Assembly: GCA_964539095.1 (NCBI GenBank)
Contig: CAZIFL010000005.1
Coordinates: 67,831-131,830 of the forward strand
Direction: 5' to 3'
Length of the DNA stretch: 64,000 nucleotides
DNA from: DAIPKP01 sp964539095
Lineage (GTDB): Bacteria; Synergistota; Synergistia; Synergistales; Aminiphilaceae
Part shown: one piece after another, positions 57,899 through 64,000 of the stretch
How positions within the stretch are numbered: the stretch's first letter is position 1
Layout of the letters: each line of letters starts with the position of its first letter
The notes under the pieces: generated by a model
The model's input: only the letters and a program-made list of their open reading frames with translations
Database searches by the model: none
Told to the model about the DNA's origin: nothing
Translations under genes and position numbers: made by a program

Positions 57899-58450
57899 AT
57901 GAACATTCGGGCTGCCGCCATGGGAGATATTGAGGGGGTTCTCGCACTCCAGGAGTTGAACCTGGTAACGAACCTTTCGGAGGAGCAGAAAAAGGAGGGG
58001 TTTGTCACCACCCCCCTTTCGCACGAACAGGTGGAGGAGCTTGTGACGATCCATGGGCTGGCGGTAATCGAGAAGGAAAAAAAGATTCTCGGATATGTGG
58101 TGGCCGCAGGGTGGAATTACTTCAAGGGGCGTTCCATGTTCGACTACATGCTCGAGCGGTTTCGGCAGATAACCTACAGAGGTATCCGTATCACCCCGGA
58201 AAACTCCTACGAATACGGTCCGGTATGCATAGATGTCTCTCTTCGGGGAACCGACAGCTTTCCCCGGCTTTTCGAGAAGAGCAGAGAGATGATGGCCCCA
58301 GAATATGCCATCGGGACAACCTTTATCAACAAGGTAAATCAACGATCCTTCGAAGCGCATACCCGAAAGGTGCATATCCACCTGATCGACGAGTTTCAAT
58401 TTAACGGGAATGACTACTACGGCCTGGCTTTTTTAACCCGGAGAAATTGA
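57899..58450 (+). CDS. GNAT-like acetyltransferase
   Basis: 183 residues with AAGGAGAGG upstream of the ATG. The N-terminus NIRAAAMGDIEGVLALQELNL is typical of GNAT proteins (position-dependent intro), followed by LAVIEKEKKILGYVVAAGW as the central strands. The acetyl-CoA loop (RGTDSFPRLFEKSREMM region) is divergent from Q/RxxGxG/A. The C-terminal TTFINKVNQRSFEAHTRKVHIH gives the usual Asn and Arg in the last helix. The substrate is unknown. The 210-base gap before it shows no clear regulatory site. Confidence 0.75.
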   Translation: MNIRAAAMGDIEGVLALQELNLVTNLSEEQKKEGFVTTPLSHEQVEELVTIHGLAVIEKEKKILGYVVAAGWNYFKGRSMFDYMLERFRQITYRGIRITPENSYEYGPVCIDVSLRGTDSFPRLFEKSREMMAPEYAIGTTFINKVNQRSFEAHTRKVHIHLIDEFQFNGNDYYGLAFLTRRN

Positions 58451-58511
58451 CCTCCTGGCGTCATGGCGCTATGATGCTGTTGTTTCCAAGGAGAAGGGAG
58501 GAGGGGAAAAG

Positions 58512-58745
58512 ATGTCCAATCTATCCAAACGTTCTACAATTTACCTGGAACCGGACCTCCACCAGGCTTTGCGGATGAAGTCGCTGGAGACTTCCCGTTC
58601 CATGTCCGAGATAATTAACGATGCGGTAAAGGAAGCTCTTGCTGAAGACGCGGAAGACCTTGCGGTCTTTGATGAAAGGCACCAGGAGCCCCTGTTGAGT
58701 TACCAGGAGATGCTTGAAAAGCTGAAAAAAGATGGCCGGATATAG
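58512..58745 (+). CDS. relB: RelB-type ribbon-helix-helix antitoxin
   Basis: 77 residues. The N-terminal RHH motif reads STIYLEPDLHQALRMKSLE and is followed by SMSEIINDAVKEAL, and the C-terminal half is acidic and helical (LSYQEMLEKLKKDGRI) as expected for the toxin-wrapping part. It overlaps the toxin gene by 14 bases. As usual for type II systems it should neutralise the toxin and repress its own promoter. GGGAGGAGGGG precedes the ATG. Confidence 0.88.
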   Translation: MSNLSKRSTIYLEPDLHQALRMKSLETSRSMSEIINDAVKEALAEDAEDLAVFDERHQEPLLSYQEMLEKLKKDGRI

Positions 58746-58989
58746 CATCTTTTTTAAAAAATCTGTCTGGAAAGATGTGCAATCTATTCCAGACAAGGAT
58801 TTGAAGAAAATACTGTCATGCATTGAATCTCTCGGGGAAAATCCTCGTCAGGCTGGTTCGAAGAAACTCAGTGGTCAGGAGAGATACCGGTATCGGGTTG
58901 GAGTGTATCGCATCATCTACTCCATTCAGGATGAGCAACTCACCGTGTGGGTGGTCAAAATCGGGCACCGAAAGGAAATCTACCGTTAG
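58732..58989 (+). CDS. relE: RelE/ParE-family toxin
   Basis: 85 residues. The N-terminus SIFFKKSVWKDVQSIP is the RelE entry strand and helix. The catalytic C-terminal half is KLSGQERYRYRVGVYRIIYSI and WVVKIGHRKEIYR, with the Arg, Tyr and terminal His-Arg-Lys expected for ribosome-dependent mRNA cleavage. It overlaps the relB antitoxin. The pair forms a typical type II toxin-antitoxin module at the edge of an accessory stretch. Confidence 0.9.
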   Translation: MAGYSIFFKKSVWKDVQSIPDKDLKKILSCIESLGENPRQAGSKKLSGQERYRYRVGVYRIIYSIQDEQLTVWVVKIGHRKEIYR

Positions 58990-59054
58990 ATTCTGTGTGG
59001 ATGGAAAAAGTGCGGATTTGGGAAACAGGAGCGAAAAAAGGGGGCTCAAAAGTC

Positions 59055-59633
59055 ATGAGCGCAGAAGACGTATACCTTGCGGCGAGGCTGCTTTCCGTGA
59101 TGGAGGAGGATATCTGTCCTCTCACGGAGAGAGAGGTTCCCAAGGGAAACAAGGTTTTCGGGGCCGCGGTGCTGCGTAAAGAAGATTGGTCCCTCGTGGT
59201 GGCGGGAACCAATCGGGAGGGTGCTAACCCCCTCTGGCATGGGGAAATCGCCACCATGAACGACTTTTACGCCCTTTCCTCCCACCCCCGGCCGGAGGAG
59301 TGCCTTTTTCTCTCCACCCATCAGCCCTGTTCCATGTGCTACTCCGCCCTGGCCTGGGCGGGATTCCCCCGGGCGTACTACCTTTTCGGTTTCGAAGAGA
59401 CCCGAGACCTCTTTTCCATACCCCACGATATACGCATCCAGCAGGAACTTTTCGGCTGTACCTCCCCGAACAGAAAAAACGCCTTTCTTGAGCTTATCTG
59501 CCTGCGGGAGATGATCCCCCCGGAGCGGGAGGATCTGCAGGAACGCATAACAAGGTTGGAAGAACGCTACGCCGGGCTTGCGAAGGCCTATGAAGAGGTT
59601 CGGGAGTCCTGCGAGGAGATCACCCGGAAGTAG
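59055..59633 (+). CDS. Zinc-dependent nucleoside/base deaminase family protein
   Basis: 192 residues from the ATG at 59055. The zinc site is complete: HGEIATM (HxE, about residues 54-60) and QPCSMCYSAL (PCxxC, about 90-100). It resembles guanine/cytosine deaminase and related CDA-fold proteins, and would hydrolytically deaminate a base or nucleoside. It has an additional C-terminal coiled coil of about 40 residues (REDLQERITRLEERY), which is not part of the catalytic fold. The neighbours are accessory genes, so a role in defence is possible but not shown. Confidence 0.8.
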   Translation: MSAEDVYLAARLLSVMEEDICPLTEREVPKGNKVFGAAVLRKEDWSLVVAGTNREGANPLWHGEIATMNDFYALSSHPRPEECLFLSTHQPCSMCYSALAWAGFPRAYYLFGFEETRDLFSIPHDIRIQQELFGCTSPNRKNAFLELICLREMIPPEREDLQERITRLEERYAGLAKAYEEVRESCEEITRK

Positions 59634-59721
59634 CTGGGGGAAAAGCTCCGCTTCTTGCTGTGAAAAGATGGTGGCGGAGAAGGGGTGGTTGCTCGTAGTT
59701 GCTCGCATAAGGAGAGAAGAA

Positions 59722-60735
59722 ATGATACAGAGCATCAAGTTGAAAAATTATGGCCCTCTCGCCAGGCTGGATTGGCAAAATTTAGGAAAGATCAACCTAG
59801 TGATCGGCGGCAACGATACCGGGAAGACCTTCTTGCTGAAAATCCTTTACAGTGCCATGAAAACTATTGAAGAGCACCGGCGAGGGGACGATCAGCGTTC
59901 AGCTGCGGAGATCCTGGCGGGCAAACTGTACTGGACTTTTCAGCCGGATAAAATCGGAGATCTTGTTACCAAGGGAACCGAGAGTCCTCTTTGCTGTAGA
60001 ATGAAATATAATGATAAGGACTTTATCTATAAATTTGGCAAAGATACCACCAAGCAAATTTCCTCTTTGGAAAATCATGTTCCCCCTCGGGGGAGTAATT
60101 CCATCTTTTTGCCCGCAAAAGAGGTTCTCTCGTTGCATCATATTATTTTAAAATCCAGGGAGCAGGACACCTCCTTTGGTTTTGATGACACCTATCTCGA
60201 TTTGGCTCGGGCGTTGCGTCTCTCTCCCCAAAGGGGGAAAAACTACAAGGAGTTTTCCGATTCCCGGCAGAGGCTTGAATCCATGCTGGGGGGTACAATT
60301 GAGTATGACGATGCCGGAGGGCGTTGGCAATTCAAAAAGGGAAATCAAAAATTTTCTCTAGGAGTAACTGCGGAGGGGATCAAAAAGATCGCCCTTCTGG
60401 ATACCCTGCTCGGCAATCGCTATATGGATATTCACTCCATTGTCTTTATGGACGAACCTGAATCCGCCCTTCATCCCACCGCTATTTCAGAACTTCTGGA
60501 TATTGTGGCGGTATTGGCGGAACGGGGTATCCAGTTCTTTCTGGCAAGCCATTCCTATTTTGTGGTGAAGAAACTGTTTTTGATCGCCCAGGAGAAGGGG
60601 CTTTCTGTTCCTGTTCTCTCCGCTCAGGAGGAGGAGTGGGTTCAAAACGACCTGCTGAAGGGGATGCCGGAAACCTCGATTATTCAAGAATCCATACGGC
60701 TCTACAAGGAAGAAGTCGGGCTGGCCCTCAAATGA
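59722..60735 (+). CDS. AAA-family ATPase (OLD/ABC-ATPase-like) of a two-gene accessory module
   Basis: 337 residues with AAGGAGAG before the ATG. The N-terminus IKLKNYGPLARLDWQNLGKIN leads into Walker A GGNDTGKTFLLK (residues 30-41), and Walker B is SIVFMDEPESALHP near residue 235, followed by FFLASHSYFVVK. This is the overcoming-lysogeny-defect style ATPase, but there is no TOPRIM nuclease domain at its C-terminus. The next gene overlaps by four bases (ATGA) and carries a nuclease-like signature. Similar ATPase plus nuclease pairs are common in phage-defence systems. I cannot name a known one with this second gene. Confidence 0.85.
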   Translation: MIQSIKLKNYGPLARLDWQNLGKINLVIGGNDTGKTFLLKILYSAMKTIEEHRRGDDQRSAAEILAGKLYWTFQPDKIGDLVTKGTESPLCCRMKYNDKDFIYKFGKDTTKQISSLENHVPPRGSNSIFLPAKEVLSLHHIILKSREQDTSFGFDDTYLDLARALRLSPQRGKNYKEFSDSRQRLESMLGGTIEYDDAGGRWQFKKGNQKFSLGVTAEGIKKIALLDTLLGNRYMDIHSIVFMDEPESALHPTAISELLDIVAVLAERGIQFFLASHSYFVVKKLFLIAQEKGLSVPVLSAQEEEWVQNDLLKGMPETSIIQESIRLYKEEVGLALK

Positions 60736-61256
60736 CGGCTACAACTATTTTGGAGTCCCGCATGACCTTCGGTCCCTATGCGGAGGGGGCATGCTTTCAC
60801 ATCGAAAAGAGCCACAGCTATGCGGCTCTTCAGAAACACGTTCAGATGGGGGAGTTTTTACTTCTTCGCACTGATAACAAAAGGCCTCCTGTGCTCTGGG
60901 TGGTGGAAGCCAAGTCGAGCAGCCCCCGGCCGGAGACGCAGCCACATTTTGATGCCTTCATCGCTGAGATTCGAGAAAAGCTCGTCAACGCCTTCTCTTT
61001 AGGATGGGCCTGCTGTCTGGGAAGGCATGAGCACGCCGAGAGGGATCTTCCAGAGGCTTTCAAAGAGCTTGAGTTGTCCAAGGTTGACGTGAAGTTTATT
61101 CTCGTGATTAGCGGGCATAAAGAGGAGTGGCTGCCTCCTCTTCAGGATGCCTTGAGGGCGGCGCTTCGCTCTACCGTAAAAACCTGGTCCTTTTCCCCCA
61201 CATCTGTGGCGGTTCTTAATGACGTGCTGGCGAGGCAGTACGGTCTTATTCTCTAG
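60732..61256 (+). CDS. Unknown protein paired with the ATPase, possible PD-(D/E)xK nuclease
   Basis: 174 residues from the ATG overlapping the ATPase stop. The segment VLWVVEAKSSSPRPE (residues ~56-70) has the hydrophobic strand ending in Glu-Ala-Lys of PD-(D/E)xK nucleases, with a plausible acidic residue upstream (around FHIEKS or RTDNK). The remainder is alpha/beta with LRAALRSTVKTWSFSPTSV near the end. The family is not recognised. Translational coupling suggests it is the effector of the ATPase. It could instead be a non-catalytic adaptor, since the first catalytic Asp is uncertain. Confidence 0.65.
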   Translation: MTATTILESRMTFGPYAEGACFHIEKSHSYAALQKHVQMGEFLLLRTDNKRPPVLWVVEAKSSSPRPETQPHFDAFIAEIREKLVNAFSLGWACCLGRHEHAERDLPEAFKELELSKVDVKFILVISGHKEEWLPPLQDALRAALRSTVKTWSFSPTSVAVLNDVLARQYGLIL

Positions 61257-61298
61257 CGGATATTTGGTTGGGGTTTTGGTGGGTAAGGGGGTAGAGAG

Positions 61299-61610
61299 AT
61301 GCCTATACAAATAAAAATTCCTCGGGAGGCCCTTGATGTATTTTGCCGTTCCTGGAAAATTGCCGAACTGGCATTTTTCGGTTCTGTGTTGCGGGAGGAT
61401 TTCGGAGAACAGAGCGACATTGATATTCTTGTTACCTTTGCTTCGGATGCCATGCCTTCCCTCTTTGACATGGTTACCATGGAGGATGAGTTGCAACGTA
61501 TTTTTGGCCGTTCCGTGGATCTCGTGAGTCGGCGTGGGGTGGAAAACAGCCGGAATGCCATCCGTCGACAGGCTATTCTGGTCTCTGCGAAGGTTGTCTA
61601 TGCGGCGTGA
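61299..61610 (+). CDS. MNT-type nucleotidyltransferase antitoxin (orphan)
   Basis: 103 residues. The minimal nucleotidyltransferase signature is intact: FFGSVLREDFGEQSDIDILV, with the GS and the DxD of the active site (about residues 26-45). In MntA-HepT modules this antitoxin AMPylates its HEPN ribonuclease partner. Here the overlapping downstream frame starts as a HEPN protein and is broken after about 16 codons, so the partner is lost or truncated. It may be a relic or act on a partner elsewhere. Confidence 0.85.
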   Translation: MPIQIKIPREALDVFCRSWKIAELAFFGSVLREDFGEQSDIDILVTFASDAMPSLFDMVTMEDELQRIFGRSVDLVSRRGVENSRNAIRRQAILVSAKVVYAA

Positions 61611-61650
61611 CCACGTATATCTTCAAGATGTTATTGGTTCTGTAAGGTAT
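61600..61650 (+). pseudogene. Truncated HEPN toxin gene
   Basis: The ATG at 61600 overlaps the MNT stop, as in intact MNT/HEPN operons, and gives MRRDHVYLQDVIGS, a typical HEPN (DUF86) N-terminus. After about 16 codons the similarity stops and the frame leads into the secreted-protein gene. The rest of the HEPN domain, including RxxxxH, is missing. Confidence 0.5.
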
Positions 61651-61698
61651 AGTGGACCCGGTGGAGGTTCCTTATTTCCCATAAATTGGAGCATGAAA

Positions 61699-62034
61699 AT
61701 GAAGAATGTTTTTGTGATGCTTTTGCTCTTTGCCATAGCTTTTCCGGCAAGTGCCGTCAACAGCCGGGACGTTGCATTCCCCTCTCGGGAAGTCGAAAAA
61801 GTGATGCCCCTGTTGTCTCAATGCAACGAAGAATCTCCTTATGACTATATCGAGTCGATATTGGGGCAACCGGACGAGGATATGGGCAGTGGAATGTACA
61901 TTTTGGAGTTCAAGTTGGAAGATGGAACCAGTATTACAGTTGGAACGCCCGATAAAAAAGAAGTATGGTATATCTATCGCACAGGTCCGGGGATAGATGA
62001 TGATGTGATTCAAGTTTATAAAAAGGCCGAATAG
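61699..62034 (+). CDS. Small secreted protein, unknown
   Basis: 111 residues from the second of two close ATGs (61699), with GGAG seven bases upstream. A signal peptide is clear (VFVMLLLFAIAFPASAVNS, cleavage near Ala-Val). The mature part has a short conserved-looking stretch, YDYIESILGQPDEDMGSGMYILEF, reminiscent of small SmpA/DUF-type lipoprotein domains with GQPxxxxG (used in outer-membrane assembly factors), then a beta-hairpin. No lipobox is seen. The family is not securely recognised. Its promoter region overlaps the HEPN remnant. Confidence 0.6.
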   Translation: MKNVFVMLLLFAIAFPASAVNSRDVAFPSREVEKVMPLLSQCNEESPYDYIESILGQPDEDMGSGMYILEFKLEDGTSITVGTPDKKEVWYIYRTGPGIDDDVIQVYKKAE

Positions 62035-62084
62035 TTATGGCGAATACAATAGGTAGGCTGTTTTTCAGGGGGAGGGAAGAAAAT

Positions 62085-62420
62085 ATGGAAAAGCTGTACA
62101 TACTGTGGACGAACGCCGATGAAGTGGTTTTCAAACAAATGGTTTTTATGTACGCGCGAAATTCGAAGCTCAAAGGATGGTGGGAGGAAGTAACCCTCAT
62201 TATCTGGGGCTCCACCGCAAAACTTGCGGCAGAATCCGAATTGGTGGCCCGGGGAATACAAGAACTCCTTCGAGTGGGAGTAACCGTTTCCGCCTGCAAG
62301 GCGTGCAGCGACTCCCTGAACACCACTCCCAAATTGATCGAAATGGGGGTGGATGTCAAATATTGGGGAGAAGGATTGACTGAAATACTGAAATCCGGGG
62401 AAAAGCTGTTGTCGGTGTAA
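62085..62420 (+). CDS. DsrE-family protein
   Basis: 111 residues from the ATG at 62085, chosen because GGGGGAGGG lies upstream; the frame is open earlier. The strand-helix pattern EKLYILWTNADEVVFKQMV followed by VTLIIWGSTAKLAAE matches DsrE/DsrF-like proteins, which in some cases relay sulfur through a conserved cysteine; CKACSD near residue 83 may provide it. A role in sulfur or redox chemistry is possible. Its transcript ends at the bidirectional terminator shared with carB. Confidence 0.75.
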   Translation: MEKLYILWTNADEVVFKQMVFMYARNSKLKGWWEEVTLIIWGSTAKLAAESELVARGIQELLRVGVTVSACKACSDSLNTTPKLIEMGVDVKYWGEGLTEILKSGEKLLSV

Positions 62421-62470
62421 TGGTTTTTTTGTGGTTCTATGCAGGGGTTGTTATCCTGGAATAACTTGAG

Positions 62471-62514
62471 GCATAGCAAAAAAGCACCTCTTCGGAAGTG
62501 CTTTTTTGCTATGC
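62471..62514. terminator. Bidirectional terminator between dsrE-like and carB
   Basis: GCATAGCAAAAAAGCAC (62471-62487) pairs perfectly with GTGCTTTTTTGCTATGC (62498-62514), with a TTCG-containing loop. A and T tracts lie inside the stem on both sides, so transcription from either direction can end here. Confidence 0.9.
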
Positions 62515-62585
62515 CTGCTTTCGGGGTTTTTGTGGAAATACGAGCGCCACGTAAGAGTGCAGTTAATGTAAAATGTGGAGTTTTT

Positions 62586-64000
62586 CTACCCCCGAGCTTC
62601 CCCGGAAATCTTCGGCAAACTCACCCCTAGGGCATTGGCGCACTCCAGGGAGTGGAAACAGAGAAGGCCCCCTTCCACGGCTCCCCGACGGAGGGCGAAG
62701 CCGTCCCGCAGGGCGGTCTGTTGGTTTCCCGGAATGTTCACCAGAAGATCCCATTCTTTGGCGGTAATTCTTGTGAGAAGCTCTTTTCCCTTGGGTACCG
62801 GCTGTACTGGAATGCCCCATTTGCCCAGATGCTCCGCCGTGCCGGGGGTAGCGAAGATCTGCCATCCTGCGGCGGCGTAGAGGGCGGCGGTGGCGCAGCA
62901 GGCGGATTTGGCCCGGTCATGCACCGAAAAGAGTACTTTTCCTCTCTCGGGAAGGGCTGTGCCGAGAGCTGCCAGAGCCTCCCGCAGGGCTCCCGCGAAG
63001 TTTGCGGAGACCCCAAGAACCTCCCCGGTGGATTGCATTTTGGGACCCAACCGAAAGTCGATCCCCGGCAGCTTTTCCGTGGAGAACACCGGGATCTTCA
63101 CCCCGAAGGGGCCTTCATAGGAGAGAAGCCCCATCTCCGGGGCAATTTCCCGAAGAGATTCTCCCAAAGCCACCCCTACCGCAAGATCCACCAGGGGGAC
63201 GTGGGTAAGCTTGGTGACGATGGGTACGGTTCGGCTTCCCCGGGGGTTTGCCTCGATCACGTAGAGGGTGCCATCGTGGAGCACGAACTGGATGTTGAGA
63301 AGCCCCTTCACATTCAGCTCCTTCGCAATCCGGGAGGTGATGCGCAGAATCTCCTCCCGGTGCCGGGGCTCCAGAGAGAGGGCGGGGAAGAGGGCGATGG
63401 AATCCCCCGAGTGGATCCCCGCGGGGTCCAGATGTTCGAAGATCCCCGGAATCACCACCTCCGATCCCTGACAGACCGCATCCACCTCGAACTCCTTTCC
63501 CGGCAGGAACCGATCCAGAAGCACCTCCTGATCCTTTTCCAGAGAGAAGGCCTCCTCAAGGATGCCTTGCAGCTCCCGATCTTCGTAGACCACCGCCATG
63601 GCCACCCCGCCGATGACAAAGCTGGGGCGCACCATGAGGGGATATCCCAGTTTTGCCGCAATCGCAAGCCCTTCATCCACCCTGCGGGCCACTGCCCCCG
63701 GAGGAAGGGGGATCCCCGCCTTTTCAAGAAGGGCGGAAAACTCTCCACGGCTCTCTGCCCGGCGGATTCCCGAGAGATCCGTTCCCAGCAGGGGGTAGCG
63801 GGGGGAGATCTGCATCCCCAGGCTCAGGGAGGTTTGGCCTCCGAAGCTGGCAAAATACCCTTCCACCTTTTCCCGCTCCAAAACCTGCTCCACTTCCTCT
63901 TTGCAGAGAGGTTCCAGATAGAGGGCATCGGAACAGTCGTGATCAGTGCTCACCGTTTCGGGGTTGTTGTTGATCATCACCGCCCGGTATCCCCGGCGTT
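62586..64000 (-). CDS. carB: Carbamoyl-phosphate synthase large subunit, C-terminal part
   Basis: Partial: about 470 residues are visible, and the gene continues past the right edge (the frame reads RRGYRAVMINNNPETVSTD at the border). Visible features are the second ATP-grasp domain (LMVRPSFVIGG, EFEVDAVCQG, FVLHDGTLYVIEANPRGSRT) and the C-terminal methylglyoxal-synthase-like domain (KVLFSVHDRAKSACCATAALYAAAGWQIFATPGTAEHL), the allosteric region. The enzyme makes carbamoyl phosphate for pyrimidines and arginine. The small subunit is not in the window. Confidence 0.95.
   Translation of the reverse strand, partial: RRGYRAVMINNNPETVSTDHDCSDALYLEPLCKEEVEQVLEREKVEGYFASFGGQTSLSLGMQISPRYPLLGTDLSGIRRAESRGEFSALLEKAGIPLPPGAVARRVDEGLAIAAKLGYPLMVRPSFVIGGVAMAVVYEDRELQGILEEAFSLEKDQEVLLDRFLPGKEFEVDAVCQGSEVVIPGIFEHLDPAGIHSGDSIALFPALSLEPRHREEILRITSRIAKELNVKGLLNIQFVLHDGTLYVIEANPRGSRTVPIVTKLTHVPLVDLAVGVALGESLREIAPEMGLLSYEGPFGVKIPVFSTEKLPGIDFRLGPKMQSTGEVLGVSANFAGALREALAALGTALPERGKVLFSVHDRAKSACCATAALYAAAGWQIFATPGTAEHLGKWGIPVQPVPKGKELLTRITAKEWDLLVNIPGNQQTALRDGFALRRGAVEGGLLCFHSLECANALGVSLPKISGEARG

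Overview
The window looks like chromosome from a flagellated, diderm anaerobe with moderately high GC. The best guess is a member of the Synergistota. Clues are a flagellar operon with both P-ring and L-ring genes (flgA, flgH, flgI), a TamB-like envelope protein (so an outer membrane is present), a DUF3084 protein, an L-lysine 6-aminotransferase and FeoAB iron uptake. This placement rests on gene content only; there is no rRNA in the window. No tRNA or CRISPR array was seen.

Layout. 0-2 kb: end of an ECF transporter operon (ATPase fragment, EcfT) and truA. 2.1-8.3 kb: a MreB homologue followed by flgF-flgG-flgA-flgH-flgI, a rod-binding protein (FlgJ N-terminal type) and a YkgJ-type cysteine-cluster protein. 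8.4-12.4 kb: lysine aminotransferase with a Cys-Gly tail, a DUF3084 protein and three small genes. 12.4-18.4 kb: an accessory stretch with a DUF262/DUF1524 nuclease, a convergent DNA helicase IV-type helicase, a Fic protein, and two related, highly structured non-coding elements on either side of fic. 18.4-22.3 kb: a flavodoxin-like reductase, feoA-feoB with a FeoB-associated small protein, and an antitoxin-like gene. 22.3-27.1 kb: a restriction-modification island whose base composition differs by eye, bordered by two related IS-leader elements and an IS1380-like transposase remnant. 27.2-31.4 kb: a TamB-like protein and a VOC protein. 31.5-53.9 kb: a large chemotaxis locus with four receptors, two CheY, CheA, two CheR-type proteins, CheW, CheB, CheD, an HPt protein, a STAS protein, a ParA-like ATPase, an MBL hydrolase and a PAS-GGDEF-HD-GYP c-di-GMP enzyme. 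53.9-58.5 kb: VOC protein, rsgA with an unusual leader, an ABC exporter and a GNAT. 58.5-62.4 kb: relBE, a deaminase, an ATPase plus nuclease-like pair, an orphan MNT antitoxin with a broken HEPN partner, a secreted protein and a DsrE protein. 62.6-64 kb: the C-terminal part of CarB.

How it fits together. The flagellar and chemotaxis blocks form the motility core. CheA carries two motifs resembling the c-di-GMP-binding MshEN repeat, and the same locus encodes a c-di-GMP synthesis/degradation enzyme, which suggests a second-messenger input to chemotaxis. The cytoplasmic poly-HAMP receptor ends in a CheR/CheB-type tether peptide, matching the CheR, CheB and CheD encoded just downstream. The accessory stretches hold defence or conflict genes (DUF262, Fic, restriction-modification, ATPase/nuclease pair, RelBE, MNT) and non-coding elements. 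The most unusual signals are the paired structured elements around fic, the competing-hairpin leader before rsgA, the ATPase/nuclease-like pair, and the CheA MshEN-like repeats.
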